A stretch of DNA of 64,000 nucleotides from an uncultured Sinobacteraceae bacterium (GTDB lineage Bacteria; Pseudomonadota; Gammaproteobacteria; Steroidobacterales; Steroidobacteraceae): the NCBI GenBank assembly GCA_937902995.1, contig CALEKY010000093.1, positions 1 through 64,000 of the forward strand, given 5' to 3'. Position 1 is the first letter of the stretch, and each line of letters starts with the position of its first letter. Below are positions 36,335 through 46,297 of this stretch, piece by piece. The notes under the pieces are model-generated. The model saw only the letters and a program-made list of their open reading frames with translations, was not told the origin of the DNA and searched no databases. Made by a program: the position numbers and the translations under genes.

Positions 36335-37312
36335 TTACTTGAAGACCGGCAGCGTCACGTCGGAGAACAACGCTTCCACTTCCGCCTGCGAGGACGCGCT
36401 GCCTGCGCGATCCACGAGCCGCTTCGTGAGATGCGGTGCGAACAGTTGCAGGAAGTCGTACATGTAGCCCCGCAGTAGCGCGCCCTGCTGGAAACCGATC
36501 CAGGTCGAGTGCGCCGGGAACAGATGCGAGGCCTCGATAGATACGAGATCCGAATCCTCGCGCGGATCGACCGCCATCGCCGCGACGATACCGACGCCGA
36601 GCCCGAGACGCACGTAGGTCTTGATGACGTCGGCGTCGCGCGCCGTGAGCGCGACGTTCAACTTGACGCCGGCGCGCGCGAAGATCTGTTGCAGCGACGA
36701 CGGACCCGTGAAGCTGAACACGTAGGTGACGATCGGATACTTGCCGAGCATCTCGAGCGTGATCTTCGACTCGTTTGCGAGCGGATGCCCCTTGGGCACG
36801 ACGACCCGGCGGTGCCAGCGATAGCAAGGCAGCAGCACCAGGTTCGTGAACATCTCCTCCGACCCCGTATTGATCGCGAAATCGATCCGGTCGCGGCTCA
36901 CCATGTCCGCGAGCTGCTCCGAGGTGCCTTGATGCAGGTGCAACTCGACCTGCGGGTACTTCTCGCGGAATTTCCGGATGACGGGCGGCAGGACATAACG
37001 CGCCTGCGTGTGGGTGGTGCCGATCGAGAGCGATCCGCGGCCATCGCCCTTTTGCTCCTCGGCGAGTCGTTTGATGCTCTGGACCTCCTTCAGGATCCTG
37101 AGCGCGCGTTCGATCACTTTCTTGCCCGCGGGGGTGACCTTCGTCAGGGTCCGGCCCTGGCGCAAAAAGATCGGGAAGCCGAGCTCGTCCTCGAGCTGTT
37201 TGAGCTGCTTACTGACCCCCGGCTGCGACGTGTGCAGCCGCTCGGCGGCCGCGGTGATGTTCAGGTCATTTTCGACGATTGCTGCCAGGTACCGTAATTG
37301 CTGTAGTTTCAT
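36335..37312 (-). CDS. cysB: LysR-type regulator of sulfur assimilation
   Basis: A 325-residue LysR protein close to CysB/Cbl. The N-terminal helix-turn-helix covers 1-60 (MKLQQLRYLAAIVENDLN, TSQPGVSKQLKQLEDELG). The inducer-binding domain begins near 92 (SIGTTHTQARYVLP), a segment typical of CysB, which binds N-acetylserine or sulfate. Divergent position relative to cysH-cysG-cysK strongly supports CysB. The 209-nt gap 37313-37521 must contain the shared control region; I cannot mark the exact sites. Confidence 0.92.
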   Translation of the reverse strand: MKLQQLRYLAAIVENDLNITAAAERLHTSQPGVSKQLKQLEDELGFPIFLRQGRTLTKVTPAGKKVIERALRILKEVQSIKRLAEEQKGDGRGSLSIGTTHTQARYVLPPVIRKFREKYPQVELHLHQGTSEQLADMVSRDRIDFAINTGSEEMFTNLVLLPCYRWHRRVVVPKGHPLANESKITLEMLGKYPIVTYVFSFTGPSSLQQIFARAGVKLNVALTARDADVIKTYVRLGLGVGIVAAMAVDPREDSDLVSIEASHLFPAHSTWIGFQQGALLRGYMYDFLQLFAPHLTKRLVDRAGSASSQAEVEALFSDVTLPVFK

Positions 37313-37521
37313 GCACTTATCTCAATCGAACGTCCGTTCCCAGGCGTCGCATCCTCAAGGTTACGGTGCCTCCAGTCCCTGAGGCATAACGTGACCGCAT
37401 CATGACAGAACAAACGAGTCTTTCCCTGGTTATAAGACGGTTAGATACAGTCCTCGCCGAATCAGGCGGATGACCCGCAAACCCCTGCTCAAATGTCGTC
37501 GGCGAGCCCAAGAAGAACTGT

Positions 37522-38265
37522 ATGACTGAACCTCTTTCTCCGCGTTTGCAATCTCTCGTCGAGCAGACCCGCGCGCAGCTCGAGCACGCCGTCAAGGAAT
37601 ACAAGGACGTCGTGTATTCGAACAGTCTCGGGGCCGAAGCAATGGTGTTGACGGACATCATTGCGACTTACGTGCCGGAAATCGAGATGTTCACGCTCGA
37701 CACGGGCCGTCTCCACGACGAAACGCTCGCGTTGCTCGATCGACTGGAGCGTCGCTATCAGCGCCGGATTGCCGTGTATTACCCGGATGCGAAGGCCGTC
37801 GAGCAGTACGTGCGCGACAACGGCATCAACGGTTTCTATCTCGGGCTCGAAGAGCGCCAAGCGTGCTGCCACATCCGCAAGATCGAGCCGTTCAAGCGCG
37901 CAGTCGCCGGCTACAAGGCTTGGGTGACTGGCGTCCGTCGCGAACAGTCGGCCGAGCGCGCGGAGGGCGAGCCGGTTTCGTGGGACGACCGCTACGGGAT
38001 GTGGAAGATCAGCCCGCTCCTCGATTGGAAAGAGGAAGACGTGTGGGCCTACATCAAGGCGCGGAATCTTCCGTACAACCCGCTGCACGACAAAGGCTAT
38101 CCGAGCATCGGCTGCGCGCCATGCACGCGTGCCGTGGAGCCCGGTGCGGATCCGCGTTCGGGTCGCTGGTGGTGGGAAAACCCGGAATCGCGCGAATGCG
38201 GGCTGCAACCGCGTCGCCGCGTCATTCCCTTGAAAGTCGAGCCGCGCCGCGCGGCGAGCCAGTGA
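37522..38265 (+). CDS. cysH: adenylyl-sulfate (APS) reductase, [4Fe-4S] type
   Basis: A 247-residue CysH-family enzyme that reduces activated sulfate to sulfite. The cluster-binding cysteines C115-C116 (ACCHIRK) and C198/C201 (CAPC) show it is the iron-sulfur APS-reducing form rather than an E. coli-type PAPS reductase. The catalytic cysteine is C226 in ECGLQ, where the usual last residue is His. The PP-loop-like SLGAE (35-39) is present. It is first gene of the cysH-cysG-cysK-reductase operon. No ATP sulfurylase (cysD/cysN or sat) gene lies in the window. Confidence 0.93.
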   Translation: MTEPLSPRLQSLVEQTRAQLEHAVKEYKDVVYSNSLGAEAMVLTDIIATYVPEIEMFTLDTGRLHDETLALLDRLERRYQRRIAVYYPDAKAVEQYVRDNGINGFYLGLEERQACCHIRKIEPFKRAVAGYKAWVTGVRREQSAERAEGEPVSWDDRYGMWKISPLLDWKEEDVWAYIKARNLPYNPLHDKGYPSIGCAPCTRAVEPGADPRSGRWWWENPESRECGLQPRRRVIPLKVEPRRAASQ

Positions 38266-38297
38266 CGGCCGCGCAGCGCTGAACGGCGCGTGATTGC

Positions 38298-39749
38298 ATG
38301 GACTATTTTCCGATCTTCATCCGTTTGGCAGGTCAGCCCGTTCTCGTCGTCGGGGGCGGTGACGTTGCCGCGCGCAAGATCGAGCTCTTGCTGCGCGCCG
38401 GGGCGAAGATCTCTGTGGTTGCGCCGACGCTGAGCCCGTCAGTTGCGGAGAAGGTCGCCTCGGGCGCAATCGTTCATTGCGCCACCGAGTTTCATCCCGA
38501 TGAGCTCGTCGGCATGCGCCTGGCGATCGCGGCGACGAATAAGCGCTCCTTGAATGCCTGGGTCGCAACGCAAGCCGAACGTCTCAACATTCCCGTCAAC
38601 GTCGTCGACGATCGCGAGCTGTCGCGATTCATCGTGCCTGCCATCGTCGATCGCTCGCCGGTCGTGGTTGCGGTCGGCAGCAGCGGCGAGGCACCTGTCC
38701 TGACGCGCCGTTTGCGCGAACGGCTCGAGTCGTTCATTCCGCTGCGCCTCGGTGTCTTGGCGAAGCTCGCCGGAAAGCTGCGGCCGCTCGTCAAAGAGAA
38801 GCTCGAAGAGCCGCGCGCTCGACGTCGTTTTTGGGAGCGATTCATCGACGGTCCTGTCGCGGCGGATGTGCTCGCCGGTCGCGAGTCGCCGGAATCCGAA
38901 TCGCTCGACGACCGTATCCGCGAAACGTTGGCGCAGGCGAACCGCAAGCCGGAAGGCGAGGTCGTGCTCGTCGGTGCAGGTCCCGGCGATCCGGGATTGC
39001 TGACGTTGCGTGCGTTGCGCGCTCTGCAAAATGCCGATGTCGTGCTGTACGACCGTCTCGTATCCGCCGAAGTGCTCGATCTCGCACGACGCGACGCCGA
39101 AAAGATTTACGTCGGTAAAGCGGCCGGTGCGGCGCATGTCTCGCAGGATGAGATCAATGCGCTACTCGTCAAGCTCGCGCGCGAAGGCAAACGCGTGTGC
39201 CGTTTGAAGGGCGGCGATCCGTTCATTTTCGGTCGCGGCGGCGAGGAGCTCGAAGCGCTCGCGGCCGAAGGCATTCGTTTTGAAGTCGTGCCTGGAGTGA
39301 CGGCTGCAGCAGGTTGCGCGGCTTACTCCGGCATTCCGCTCACGCATCGCGATTACGCACAGTCGCTGACGTTCGTGACCGGTCACTGTAAGGGCGAGAC
39401 GGCAAACGTCGATTGGGATCTCGTGTCGCGTCCGAACCAGACCGTCGTGTTCTACATGGGGCTCGGACATCTCGAAACGATCGTCGAGCAACTGCGTGCA
39501 CACGGCGTGCCGGCCGAGCGTGCCGCGGCCGTCGTCGAGCAAGGCACGAGCGCGCAGCAACGCGTCGTGACGGCCTCGCTGGCCGAAGTTGCATCGCGCG
39601 TGCGCGAGGCGGGGATTCAGTCGCCGGCGTTGTTGATCGTCGGCGAGGTGACTCGTTTGCACGAGACGCTGCGTTGGTTCAATGCCGCGGGCGCCTCGAG
39701 CAGCGAGTTGTTCAATGTTCTGCAATCTGAAGGGAGGCTCACCGCATGA
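38298..39749 (+). CDS. cysG: siroheme synthase (precorrin-2 dehydrogenase/ferrochelatase and uroporphyrinogen-III methyltransferase)
   Basis: A 483-residue bifunctional CysG making siroheme for sulfite reductase. The N-terminal domain (1 to about 150) has the NAD-binding GGGDVAARK (19-27) and the NVVDDRELSRF region. The C-terminal methyltransferase (about 216-460) has LVGAGPGDPGLLT, DRLVS, CRLKGGDPFIFGRGGEE and VVPGVTAAAGCAAYSGIPLTH in order. Length is normal for fused CysG. It overlaps cysK by 4 nt. Together with cysI it forms one pathway, although cysI is 20 kb away. Confidence 0.95.
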   Translation: MDYFPIFIRLAGQPVLVVGGGDVAARKIELLLRAGAKISVVAPTLSPSVAEKVASGAIVHCATEFHPDELVGMRLAIAATNKRSLNAWVATQAERLNIPVNVVDDRELSRFIVPAIVDRSPVVVAVGSSGEAPVLTRRLRERLESFIPLRLGVLAKLAGKLRPLVKEKLEEPRARRRFWERFIDGPVAADVLAGRESPESESLDDRIRETLAQANRKPEGEVVLVGAGPGDPGLLTLRALRALQNADVVLYDRLVSAEVLDLARRDAEKIYVGKAAGAAHVSQDEINALLVKLAREGKRVCRLKGGDPFIFGRGGEELEALAAEGIRFEVVPGVTAAAGCAAYSGIPLTHRDYAQSLTFVTGHCKGETANVDWDLVSRPNQTVVFYMGLGHLETIVEQLRAHGVPAERAAAVVEQGTSAQQRVVTASLAEVASRVREAGIQSPALLIVGEVTRLHETLRWFNAAGASSSELFNVLQSEGRLTA

Positions 39750-40831
39750 GCACCCAAATCCGCCGTGGTTTTTCCGAGACGATCGGCAACACGCCGCTCA
39801 TTCGTCTCAACAAGCTGAGTGAAGAAACAGGTTGCGAGATTCTCGGCAAGGCCGAGTTCATGAATCCGGGCGGTTCGGTCAAGGATCGCGCGGCGCGCGG
39901 CATCATCGAGGAGGCCGAGCGCAGCGGACGCCTGAAGCCCGGCGGTACGCTCGTCGAAGGCACGGCCGGCAACACGGGTATCGGCTTTGCGCACGTCTGC
40001 AACGAGCGCGGCTATCGCTGCATCATCGTGATGCCGGACAACCAGTCGAACGAGAAGTATCAGATGCTCGAAGCGCTCGGCGCGGAAGTGCTGCGCGTGA
40101 AGACGGTTCCGTATTCCGACCCGAATCACTATCAGAAGATTGCTGCAAGACTTGCGGCAGAAATTCCGGGTGCGGTGTGGGGCAATCAGTTCGACAACAC
40201 TGCGAATCGCGATGCGCACGAGCGCACGACGGGTCCGGAAATTTGGGCACAAACGGCAGGCAAGATCGATGCGTTCGTCGCTGCGACGGGTACTGGCGGC
40301 ACGCTCGGCGGCGTGTCGCGTTTCTTGAAACGGCAAACGAATCATCGCGGCGCGAAAGTGTTGATCACGCTCGCGGATCCGCAAGGCAGCTCGCTGTACA
40401 ATTGGCTGCGTCACGGGGAATTGAAACCCACAGGTCCCGGCTCTATTACGGAAGGCATCGGCATTGGCCGGGTCACTGCCAATCTGGAAGGTTCGCCGAT
40501 CGATGACGCAGTTCACGTCACCGACATCGAATGCGTCTCGATGGTGTATCGGCTGTTGCGCGAAGAAGGACTGTTCCTCGGCAGCACGAGCGGCGTGAAC
40601 GTCGCAGCTGCAGTGCAAGTTGCGCGCAAGCTCGGACCCGGTCACACGATCGTGACGATCCTGTGCGATAACGGCGCAAAGTATCAGTCGCGTTTGTTCA
40701 ATCGAAAGTGGCTTGCCGAGAAAGGATTTCTAGAAGCGGCAGGCCTGACGCAGCAGGTAGGCTCACCGATTAGTTCACTTACGGAGAATTCACGTGTCGT
40801 CGACGGCTTCCAACAACGACTCCGCGCTTAA
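39746..40831 (+). CDS. cysK: cysteine synthase (PLP-dependent)
   Basis: A 361-residue fold-type II PLP enzyme joining sulfide and O-acetylserine. The PLP lysine is K46 in [10 protein letters not shown] (41-50), the substrate loop is [10 protein letters not shown], and the phosphate-binding glycine loop is [10 protein letters not shown]. It is some 40 residues longer than E. coli CysK (323), because of a C-terminal tail (after [12 protein letters not shown]). The last 38 nt overlap the next reductase gene in another frame. A cystathionine-beta-synthase-like role is less likely given the operon. Confidence 0.92.
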   Translation: MSTQIRRGFSETIGNTPLIRLNKLSEETGCEILGKAEFMNPGGSVKDRAARGIIEEAERSGRLKPGGTLVEGTAGNTGIGFAHVCNERGYRCIIVMPDNQSNEKYQMLEALGAEVLRVKTVPYSDPNHYQKIAARLAAEIPGAVWGNQFDNTANRDAHERTTGPEIWAQTAGKIDAFVAATGTGGTLGGVSRFLKRQTNHRGAKVLITLADPQGSSLYNWLRHGELKPTGPGSITEGIGIGRVTANLEGSPIDDAVHVTDIECVSMVYRLLREEGLFLGSTSGVNVAAAVQVARKLGPGHTIVTILCDNGAKYQSRLFNRKWLAEKGFLEAAGLTQQVGSPISSLTENSRVVDGFQQRLRA

Positions 40832-41912
40832 GTTCGAACGTCCGCCGATTCACACTGACGTCGTCATCGTCGGTGCGGGTCCGTGCGGTCTGTTCCAAGT
40901 GTTCGAGCTCGGGCTGCTGGGTCTGAAGGCCCACGTCGTCGACTCATTGAAGGCGCCGGGCGGCCAGTGCGTGGAGCTCTATCCCGATAAGCCGATCTAC
41001 GACATTCCGGCCGTGCCTGTGTGCACGGGCCAGGAGCTGACCGATCGTTTGCTCGAGCAGATCAAGCCGTTCAATGCCGGCATGCATCTCGGGCAGGAAG
41101 TGCAGCAAGTCGAGCGACAGGAGAACGGCAGATTCCGTGTCGTCACGAGCGCGAACACCGTGTTCGATGCCGGTGCAGTCGTCATCGCGGGCGGCGTCGG
41201 ATCGTTCCAGCCGCGTAAGCTCGATGTGCCCGGTGCGGAGCAGATCGAAGGCAAGTACCTGCACTATCGCGTGAAGGATCCGCGCGCCTTTGCCGATCAG
41301 GACGTCGTCATTCTCGGCGGCGGCGATTCGGCGCTCGACTGGGCCGTCACGCTCGTCGATTACGCACGCAGCGTCGTGCTCGTGCATCGTCGTCCGGAAT
41401 TCCGCGGCGCGCAGGCGACCGTGCAGAAGCTCTATGCATTGCGCGATGAGATGCGTGCCGACGTCATGATCGGTCAGGTGAAGGAGCTCGGCATCGTCGA
41501 GGGCGTGCTCAAGTACGTGAACGTAGCCGGCCTGGATGGCGTCACGCGCCGCGTCGATCTGGATCAGCTCCTCGTGTTCTTCGGTCTGCATCCGAAGCTC
41601 GGTCCCATCGCCGATTGGGGTATGGAGATTCAGAAGAAGCAGCTCGTCGTCGACACCGAGAAATTCCAGACGAGCGTTCCGGGCATCTTCGCCGTCGGCG
41701 ACATCAACACCTATCCCGGCAAGAAGAAGCTCATTCTCTCGGGCTTCCACGAGGCAGCGCTCGCCGCGTTCGCCATCAAGGAATACCTCGAGCCGGGCAA
41801 GAAGGTGCACCTCCAGTACACGACGACCAGCCCGATCATGCACAAGCGCTTGGGCGTCGCAGGCGACACTGCGCAGTCCGAAGAGGAGCGCAAGGTCGCC
41901 GGCAGCCGCTGA
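40794..41912 (+). CDS. thioredoxin-reductase-like ferredoxin-NADP+ reductase (paralogue 2)
   Basis: A 372-residue flavoprotein very similar to the gene at 13612: GAGPCG (27-32), the same [19 protein letters not shown] segment, GGGDSALDW, and [19 protein letters not shown] C-terminal FAD motif (here [14 protein letters not shown]). It has no redox CxxC. GTG 40794 has GGAG 8 nt upstream and lies within the end of cysK, a 38-nt overlap. Being in the cys operon, it is likely the dedicated electron source for ferredoxin-dependent sulfite reductase. Confidence 0.9.
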   Translation: MSSTASNNDSALKFERPPIHTDVVIVGAGPCGLFQVFELGLLGLKAHVVDSLKAPGGQCVELYPDKPIYDIPAVPVCTGQELTDRLLEQIKPFNAGMHLGQEVQQVERQENGRFRVVTSANTVFDAGAVVIAGGVGSFQPRKLDVPGAEQIEGKYLHYRVKDPRAFADQDVVILGGGDSALDWAVTLVDYARSVVLVHRRPEFRGAQATVQKLYALRDEMRADVMIGQVKELGIVEGVLKYVNVAGLDGVTRRVDLDQLLVFFGLHPKLGPIADWGMEIQKKQLVVDTEKFQTSVPGIFAVGDINTYPGKKKLILSGFHEAALAAFAIKEYLEPGKKVHLQYTTTSPIMHKRLGVAGDTAQSEEERKVAGSR

Positions 41913-41935
41913 TCGCCGGTAGCCGCTGATCAATA

Positions 41936-41967
41936 CGGCGCGGGCAGCACGATGCCCGCGCCGTTTT
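41936..41967 (+). terminator. intrinsic terminator of the cysH operon
   Basis: cggcgcgggca (41936-41946) pairs perfectly with tgcccgcgccg (41953-41963) around a 6-nt loop and is followed by TTTT. It ends the cysH-cysG-cysK-reductase transcript just before the repeat array. Confidence 0.88.
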
Positions 41968-42002
41968 CGTTTCTGCAGGGCCAATACGCGTCGCCGGGTC
42001 GC

Positions 42003-42696
42003 CGTGACCTGATTTGGACACCCATCTCATCGTGACCTGATTTGGACACCCATCTCATCGGCGGCCTGATTTGGGCCGGATTTGGACACCCATCTCATGG
42101 ATTGGGCCGGATTTGGACACCCATCTCATGGAGCCTTGATCCCTGGGTTCTCGACGCACCCCGAGAGGGTGGGGATCATCTGAAATCTCCTTTGGACACC
42201 CACCACAGCCGACCCAGTCTTCGGGCCGCGATCGTTCCATCGTCCGGAATTTCTCGATCTCCTCGCCGGAGTCGGTTGCCATGGTGTTTCCGGCGGCGGT
42301 CCTTCGGCCGTTCTTTGGACACCCATCGATCGAAGGAGGCGATCGTTCTGTTCAGCTGATGGCCGGCCATGCTGGTCAGATGGGTGTCCAAGAGGTTCGC
42401 CACTATTCAGCTGATGGCCGGCCAAGCTGGTCAGTCGGGTGTCCAAGAGCTCGAGAGTTGGCGGGCTCGGTTCGGCCGATGGCTGTGACGGCGGGCGTTC
42501 ACTTGATCTGGACCGAACTGCGACAGGATCTTGGAGTGCGCGGATGGGTGTCCAAGGAGCCTTCCCCAAGGAGCCTCGCGCGGATGGGTGTCCAAGGAGC
42601 CTTGCTATGGGCCCACATCCTCATTGATGGGTGTCCAATGAGCCCAATGGGCCTCCAAAGAGCCTCCACTTAAAAGAGCCTGCATTCGGACACCCA
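42003..42696. repeat. array of GGACACCCA motifs with orientation switch
   Basis: The 9-mer ggacaccca occurs at 42016, 42044, 42084, 42115, 42194 and 42317. Its reverse complement tgggtgtcc is at 42381, 42545, 42585 and 42628 (one-mismatch copy at 42436), and one more forward copy is at 42688. Larger units are duplicated: 28 bp at 42003/42031, about 31 bp at 42070/42101, a 19-bp core with 55-bp period at 42351/42406, and 26 bp with 40-bp period at 42538/42578. Open frames crossing it are only repeat translations. No transposase or cas gene is near. Confidence 0.8.
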
Positions 42697-42800
42697 CCAA
42701 GGGCCGCGCCGATTTCGCTCCGGATGATTGGACGCCTTGGCGCGGTCGTCCGTGGTCTCAGGGCAGCACGGGTTGCGGGTTGGCGAGTACCATCCCGACC

Positions 42801-43148
42801 ATGAGATTCGAACGAATGTCGCTGCGGACCTGGTCTCTCTTGATCGCGGCTTGGCTGCTTGCCGCTTGCCAAGTCACCACGACCGTGCCTCCGCCCGAAC
42901 CCGAGCTTCAACTGCTTCAGTCGGCACCCCTCGAGCTGCCTCCGGCATGCTCGGCTTCGGGAAGCTTCTACGTGGCGTTCACCGTCGATGGAGCGGGTCG
43001 GACGGGCGACATTCGAGTCTCGGATGCGCCTCCGTGCATTCAAGAGGCGTTAACCGCCTGGGTCGAGTCATTCCGCTATCAGCCGCCCGGGCGCCCGGTG
43101 CCAGCCGCGATCGAGTGGTTGATGGTGACCGCACCGCGCGGAACGTAA
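42801..43148 (+). CDS. small lipoprotein with TonB-C-like domain
   Basis: A 115-residue protein with a lipoprotein signal (lipobox LLAAC, Cys about 23) and a Pro-rich linker (TTTVPPPEPE). The domain SFYVAFTVDGAGRTGDIRV, ending SFRYQPPGRPVPAA, follows the strand pattern of TonB C-terminal domains, without a membrane-spanning TonB anchor. Lipid-anchored TonB-like proteins may contact the envelope rather than energise transport. ATG 42801 is preferred over an in-frame TTG at 42780. It begins 105 nt after the repeat array. Confidence 0.72.
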   Translation: MRFERMSLRTWSLLIAAWLLAACQVTTTVPPPEPELQLLQSAPLELPPACSASGSFYVAFTVDGAGRTGDIRVSDAPPCIQEALTAWVESFRYQPPGRPVPAAIEWLMVTAPRGT

Positions 43149-43209
43149 TCGCACGCTCGAGCATCTGTGGGTGCATACTCAGTGCATCCACGTTCAATCT
43201 GGCGAGCTC

Positions 43210-45243
43210 ATGACGCGAACTCTCGAACCCTCGACGCCTTTCGCCGATTTGCTCGAGCAACGGCTCAGCCGACGCTCGATGCTGGGTGCTGCTGCGCTCG
43301 CGCCGTTGGTTGTCGGTACGGGCGCGCTGTTCCGGTCGCCGCACGTGCGAGCGGATAGCGCAGCGCTCGGTTTCCGATCGATCGCACCGAGCAGCGCCGA
43401 CGAGATCATCCTGCCGCGCGGTTACACGTACGACATCGTCGCGCGCTGGGGCGACAGCTTGTTTTCGAACGTGCCGGACCTGGATGCCTCGAAGTTGGCG
43501 TCCGGCATTCTGTTCGAACCGAATGCAGCGACGTTACAGCGCTCATGGTTCGGTCAGAACTGCGATGCGATTCGTTTCTTCCCGCTCGATGCGAGCGGCG
43601 ACCGCGGCATTCTCTGCGTCAACAACGAGTACACCGACGAAGCGCTCATGTATCCGGGTCACCCGGGGTTTGCCGGCGCCGTGCGGGGCGCCGGACGTGC
43701 GTTCGTGCGCAAGCATCCGCAGACCGTCAATGTCTCGATTGCTGCCACCGGTGTGACCGTCGTCGAAGTCGCGCGCGAACACGGTCGTTGGCGCATGGTG
43801 AAGGATTCTCGCTTCAACCGTCGCATCACGGCGGATACGCCGATCGACATCTCCGGTCCGGCCCGCGGCGCAATGCTGATGCGTACTCATGACGATCCGG
43901 AAGGCGTGCTCGCGCTCGGCACCTTCGGCAACTGCGCGGGCGGCGAGACGCCTTGGGGTACGTATCTGACCGCGGAGGAGAACATCCAAGATTATTTCGC
44001 GCACATGGATGAATTGCGCGAGCGCAGAGATGTGGATCCCCATATCGTCGAATCGCATCGGCGTTGGCGCATGTGGCGCGCACACTCGCTCTACGGATGG
44101 GAGACCGTGCATGCGCGTTTCGATCTTGCACAGGAGCCGCGCGAACCGTTCCGCTTCGGTTGGATCGTCGAGATCGATCCGCGCGATCCGACGCGGCGTC
44201 CAGTGAAGCGCACGGCGCTCGGCCGATTCGCTCACGAAGCCGCAACGCCTGTCGTCGCTCACAACGGGCGCGTGGCCGTCTACATGGGCGACGACGATCG
44301 GTTCGAATACGTCTACAAGTTCGTCTCGAGCGGACGTTTCGATCCGAAGAATCCGCAGGCGAATCGGGATCTATTGGATTCCGGCACGCTGTACGCCGCA
44401 CGCTTCGACGCGAGCGGTCGCGGGCAATGGTTGCCGCTCGTCTTCGATCCGAAAGGTCCGTTGAACAAAGAGGCGGGATTTCACGACCAAGCCGAAGTGC
44501 TGATCAAGGCGCGCGCCGCTGCACACGTGCTCGGTGCGACACCCATGGATCGGCCGGAAGACATCGAAGTGCATCCGCACACCGGACGCATCTACGTCGC
44601 CTGTACGCGCAACGATTCGCGCACGGGAGAAACGGTGTTGCGTACGTACGCAGGCCGCGACGTCGACTATGCGCCAAACGTCGCGAATCCGCGCAGCAAG
44701 AACCAATACGGGCACATCATCGAAATCCACGAAGACGGTGACGATCACACCGCGCTCGAATTCAGTTGGGAAGTGTTCATCCTCGCCGGCGATCCGAAAC
44801 GCGGTCGGCTGATCACGGATCTCGAGGACTTGCAGCCAGGCAAGCTGTCGAGCGAAGACACCTACTTCGGCGGCTATGCGAACGCAAACGAGTTGAGCGC
44901 CATCGCATCGCCCGACAATCTCGGTTTCGATGAGGCAGGCAATCTCTGGATCGTCACCGACGGCGCGCAGGCGCTCGGCATGAACGACGGATGTTGGGCG
45001 TGCCCGACAACCGGTCCCGAGCGCGGCAAGCTTCGTCAGTTCATGAGCGCACCGATCGGCGCGGAAGTCTGCGGCGTTCAATTCACGCCCGACAACGAAA
45101 CGCTGTTCTTCAGCATTCAACACCCCGGCGAGAACGGCAGCGTCGAATCTCCCAAGAGCCATTGGCCCGACGGCGGCACGTCGCAACCGCGCGCAAGCGT
45201 GATCGCGGTGCGTCGCGAAAGCGGGGGAAGAGTGGGTAGCTGA
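43210..45243 (+). CDS. PhoX family alkaline phosphatase (DUF839), Tat-exported
   Basis: A 677-residue protein with a twin-arginine signal (LSRRSMLGAAALAP, 19-32) followed by a long beta-propeller of the PhoX/DUF839 family, which binds Fe3+ and Ca2+ and cleaves phosphate monoesters. Typical segments are GDRGILCVNNEYTDE, FGNCAGGETPWGTYLTAEEN (family hallmark with Cys) and VYMGDDDRFEYVYKFVS. ATG 43210 gives a Tat signal near the N-terminus; an upstream GTG frame is possible. No Pho-box was recognised upstream. Apparently monocistronic. Confidence 0.9.
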   Translation: MTRTLEPSTPFADLLEQRLSRRSMLGAAALAPLVVGTGALFRSPHVRADSAALGFRSIAPSSADEIILPRGYTYDIVARWGDSLFSNVPDLDASKLASGILFEPNAATLQRSWFGQNCDAIRFFPLDASGDRGILCVNNEYTDEALMYPGHPGFAGAVRGAGRAFVRKHPQTVNVSIAATGVTVVEVAREHGRWRMVKDSRFNRRITADTPIDISGPARGAMLMRTHDDPEGVLALGTFGNCAGGETPWGTYLTAEENIQDYFAHMDELRERRDVDPHIVESHRRWRMWRAHSLYGWETVHARFDLAQEPREPFRFGWIVEIDPRDPTRRPVKRTALGRFAHEAATPVVAHNGRVAVYMGDDDRFEYVYKFVSSGRFDPKNPQANRDLLDSGTLYAARFDASGRGQWLPLVFDPKGPLNKEAGFHDQAEVLIKARAAAHVLGATPMDRPEDIEVHPHTGRIYVACTRNDSRTGETVLRTYAGRDVDYAPNVANPRSKNQYGHIIEIHEDGDDHTALEFSWEVFILAGDPKRGRLITDLEDLQPGKLSSEDTYFGGYANANELSAIASPDNLGFDEAGNLWIVTDGAQALGMNDGCWACPTTGPERGKLRQFMSAPIGAEVCGVQFTPDNETLFFSIQHPGENGSVESPKSHWPDGGTSQPRASVIAVRRESGGRVGS

Positions 45244-45374
45244 ACCTGCGCGCAACTTATGTAGCGTATGACGGGCATTCGTGACCGCAGTTGACTCTGG
45301 GGAAGACGTTGGTGACTGCCTCACGCAGATCGGCTGACTTGTCGAGTCAATAAGAACAACGAAGGGGAGGAGTC

Positions 45375-46283
45375 ATGGCTACCGGATCGCAAGGATCGGC
45401 GGTCGTCTTTGCGCATTTGCGCGCTCGAGCGGCGGAGCTTGCATCGCTAGCTCCATCGGACATCCAGGCCATGCGGACGATTATCGATCGTCTAGCCATC
45501 GATGCGCGGCCGATCGACCACGTTCGATTCATTCGATCGACGGCGCCGGCTGGCGTTTGGGTGGTACCGCAATTTGCAGATCCGGATCGTCGCATCGTCT
45601 ACTGCCATGGCTGCAGTTTCATGGCTGGTAGTATCGATCTCTATGCAGGCTTGCTGAGTCGTTTGGCGATTGCAGCGCGCGCAAGCCTCTTTTTCGTCGA
45701 CTATCGGCTTGCGCCTGAGCACACCTTTCCCGCGGCTCATGACGATTGTTATGCGGCTTTTCGCTGGGCTCGGGAGCACGGACCGCACGGGGCGCAACCT
45801 GCAAGTGCATGTTTCCTTGTCGGCGATTCCGCGGGTGCAGGATCGGCGCTCAATGCCGCTCTCGCTGCAGCGCGCGACGGTTCGAAGGCCGACGCGGTCG
45901 TCGCACTGTCGCCTTTTGTTGATATGACGCTCTCCAGCGAGTCGTGCACCAGGAACAACGGGCGAGATCCGGTGACGACCTACGAAGCCGCGCAAGCATG
46001 TGTGTCGACCTACGCCCCGGGTCGCGATCCTCGGGACATACGGCTTTCGCCGCTTTTCGCCGACTTGTCTTTGCTTGGCCCCATTCAAGTGCACGGGAGC
46101 AGTTTGGATCCATTGCTCGACGACGCATTGCGGCTCGCGGATCGCGCACGGCGAGCAGGCGTGGAAACAGAGCTTCACGTCTGGGGAAATGTGCCTCATT
46201 GCTGGTATCTGTTTGCAAACGAATTGCCTGAAGCAGCGGCTGGCATCGAACTTGCTGGGCGATTCTTGCTTGGCATCCGCTGA
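45375..46283 (+). CDS. alpha/beta hydrolase (HSL-type esterase-like)
   Basis: A 302-residue alpha/beta hydrolase. The nucleophile is S152 in GDSAGAG (150-156); the acid is probably in SSLDPLLDD and the base His in GNVPHCW near the C-terminus. The HSL/GDXG oxyanion motif HGGG is changed to HGCS (78-81), and DYRLAPEHTFPA (109-120) is the conserved segment after it. A GGGGAGGAG site precedes ATG 45375. The LuxR gene starts 14 nt after its stop, so the two are likely one transcript. Substrate unknown. Confidence 0.88.
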   Translation: MATGSQGSAVVFAHLRARAAELASLAPSDIQAMRTIIDRLAIDARPIDHVRFIRSTAPAGVWVVPQFADPDRRIVYCHGCSFMAGSIDLYAGLLSRLAIAARASLFFVDYRLAPEHTFPAAHDDCYAAFRWAREHGPHGAQPASACFLVGDSAGAGSALNAALAAARDGSKADAVVALSPFVDMTLSSESCTRNNGRDPVTTYEAAQACVSTYAPGRDPRDIRLSPLFADLSLLGPIQVHGSSLDPLLDDALRLADRARRAGVETELHVWGNVPHCWYLFANELPEAAAGIELAGRFLLGIR

Positions 46284-46297
46284 ACGAGATTCCCGGC

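Noticed and set aside
37313..37521. Specific CysB-binding site or promoter between cysB and cysH
   Set aside because: The region must contain them, but I could not identify a convincing -35/-10 pair or a clear CysB half-site.
42042..42569. Open frames crossing the repeat array
   Set aside because: Their peptides are translations of the repeat units (repeated Asp-Thr-His or Gly-Val-Gln patterns) with no start signal.
42003..42696. GGACACCCA array as a CRISPR locus
   Set aside because: Repeats are too short, spacing is irregular, orientation changes within the array and no cas genes are near.
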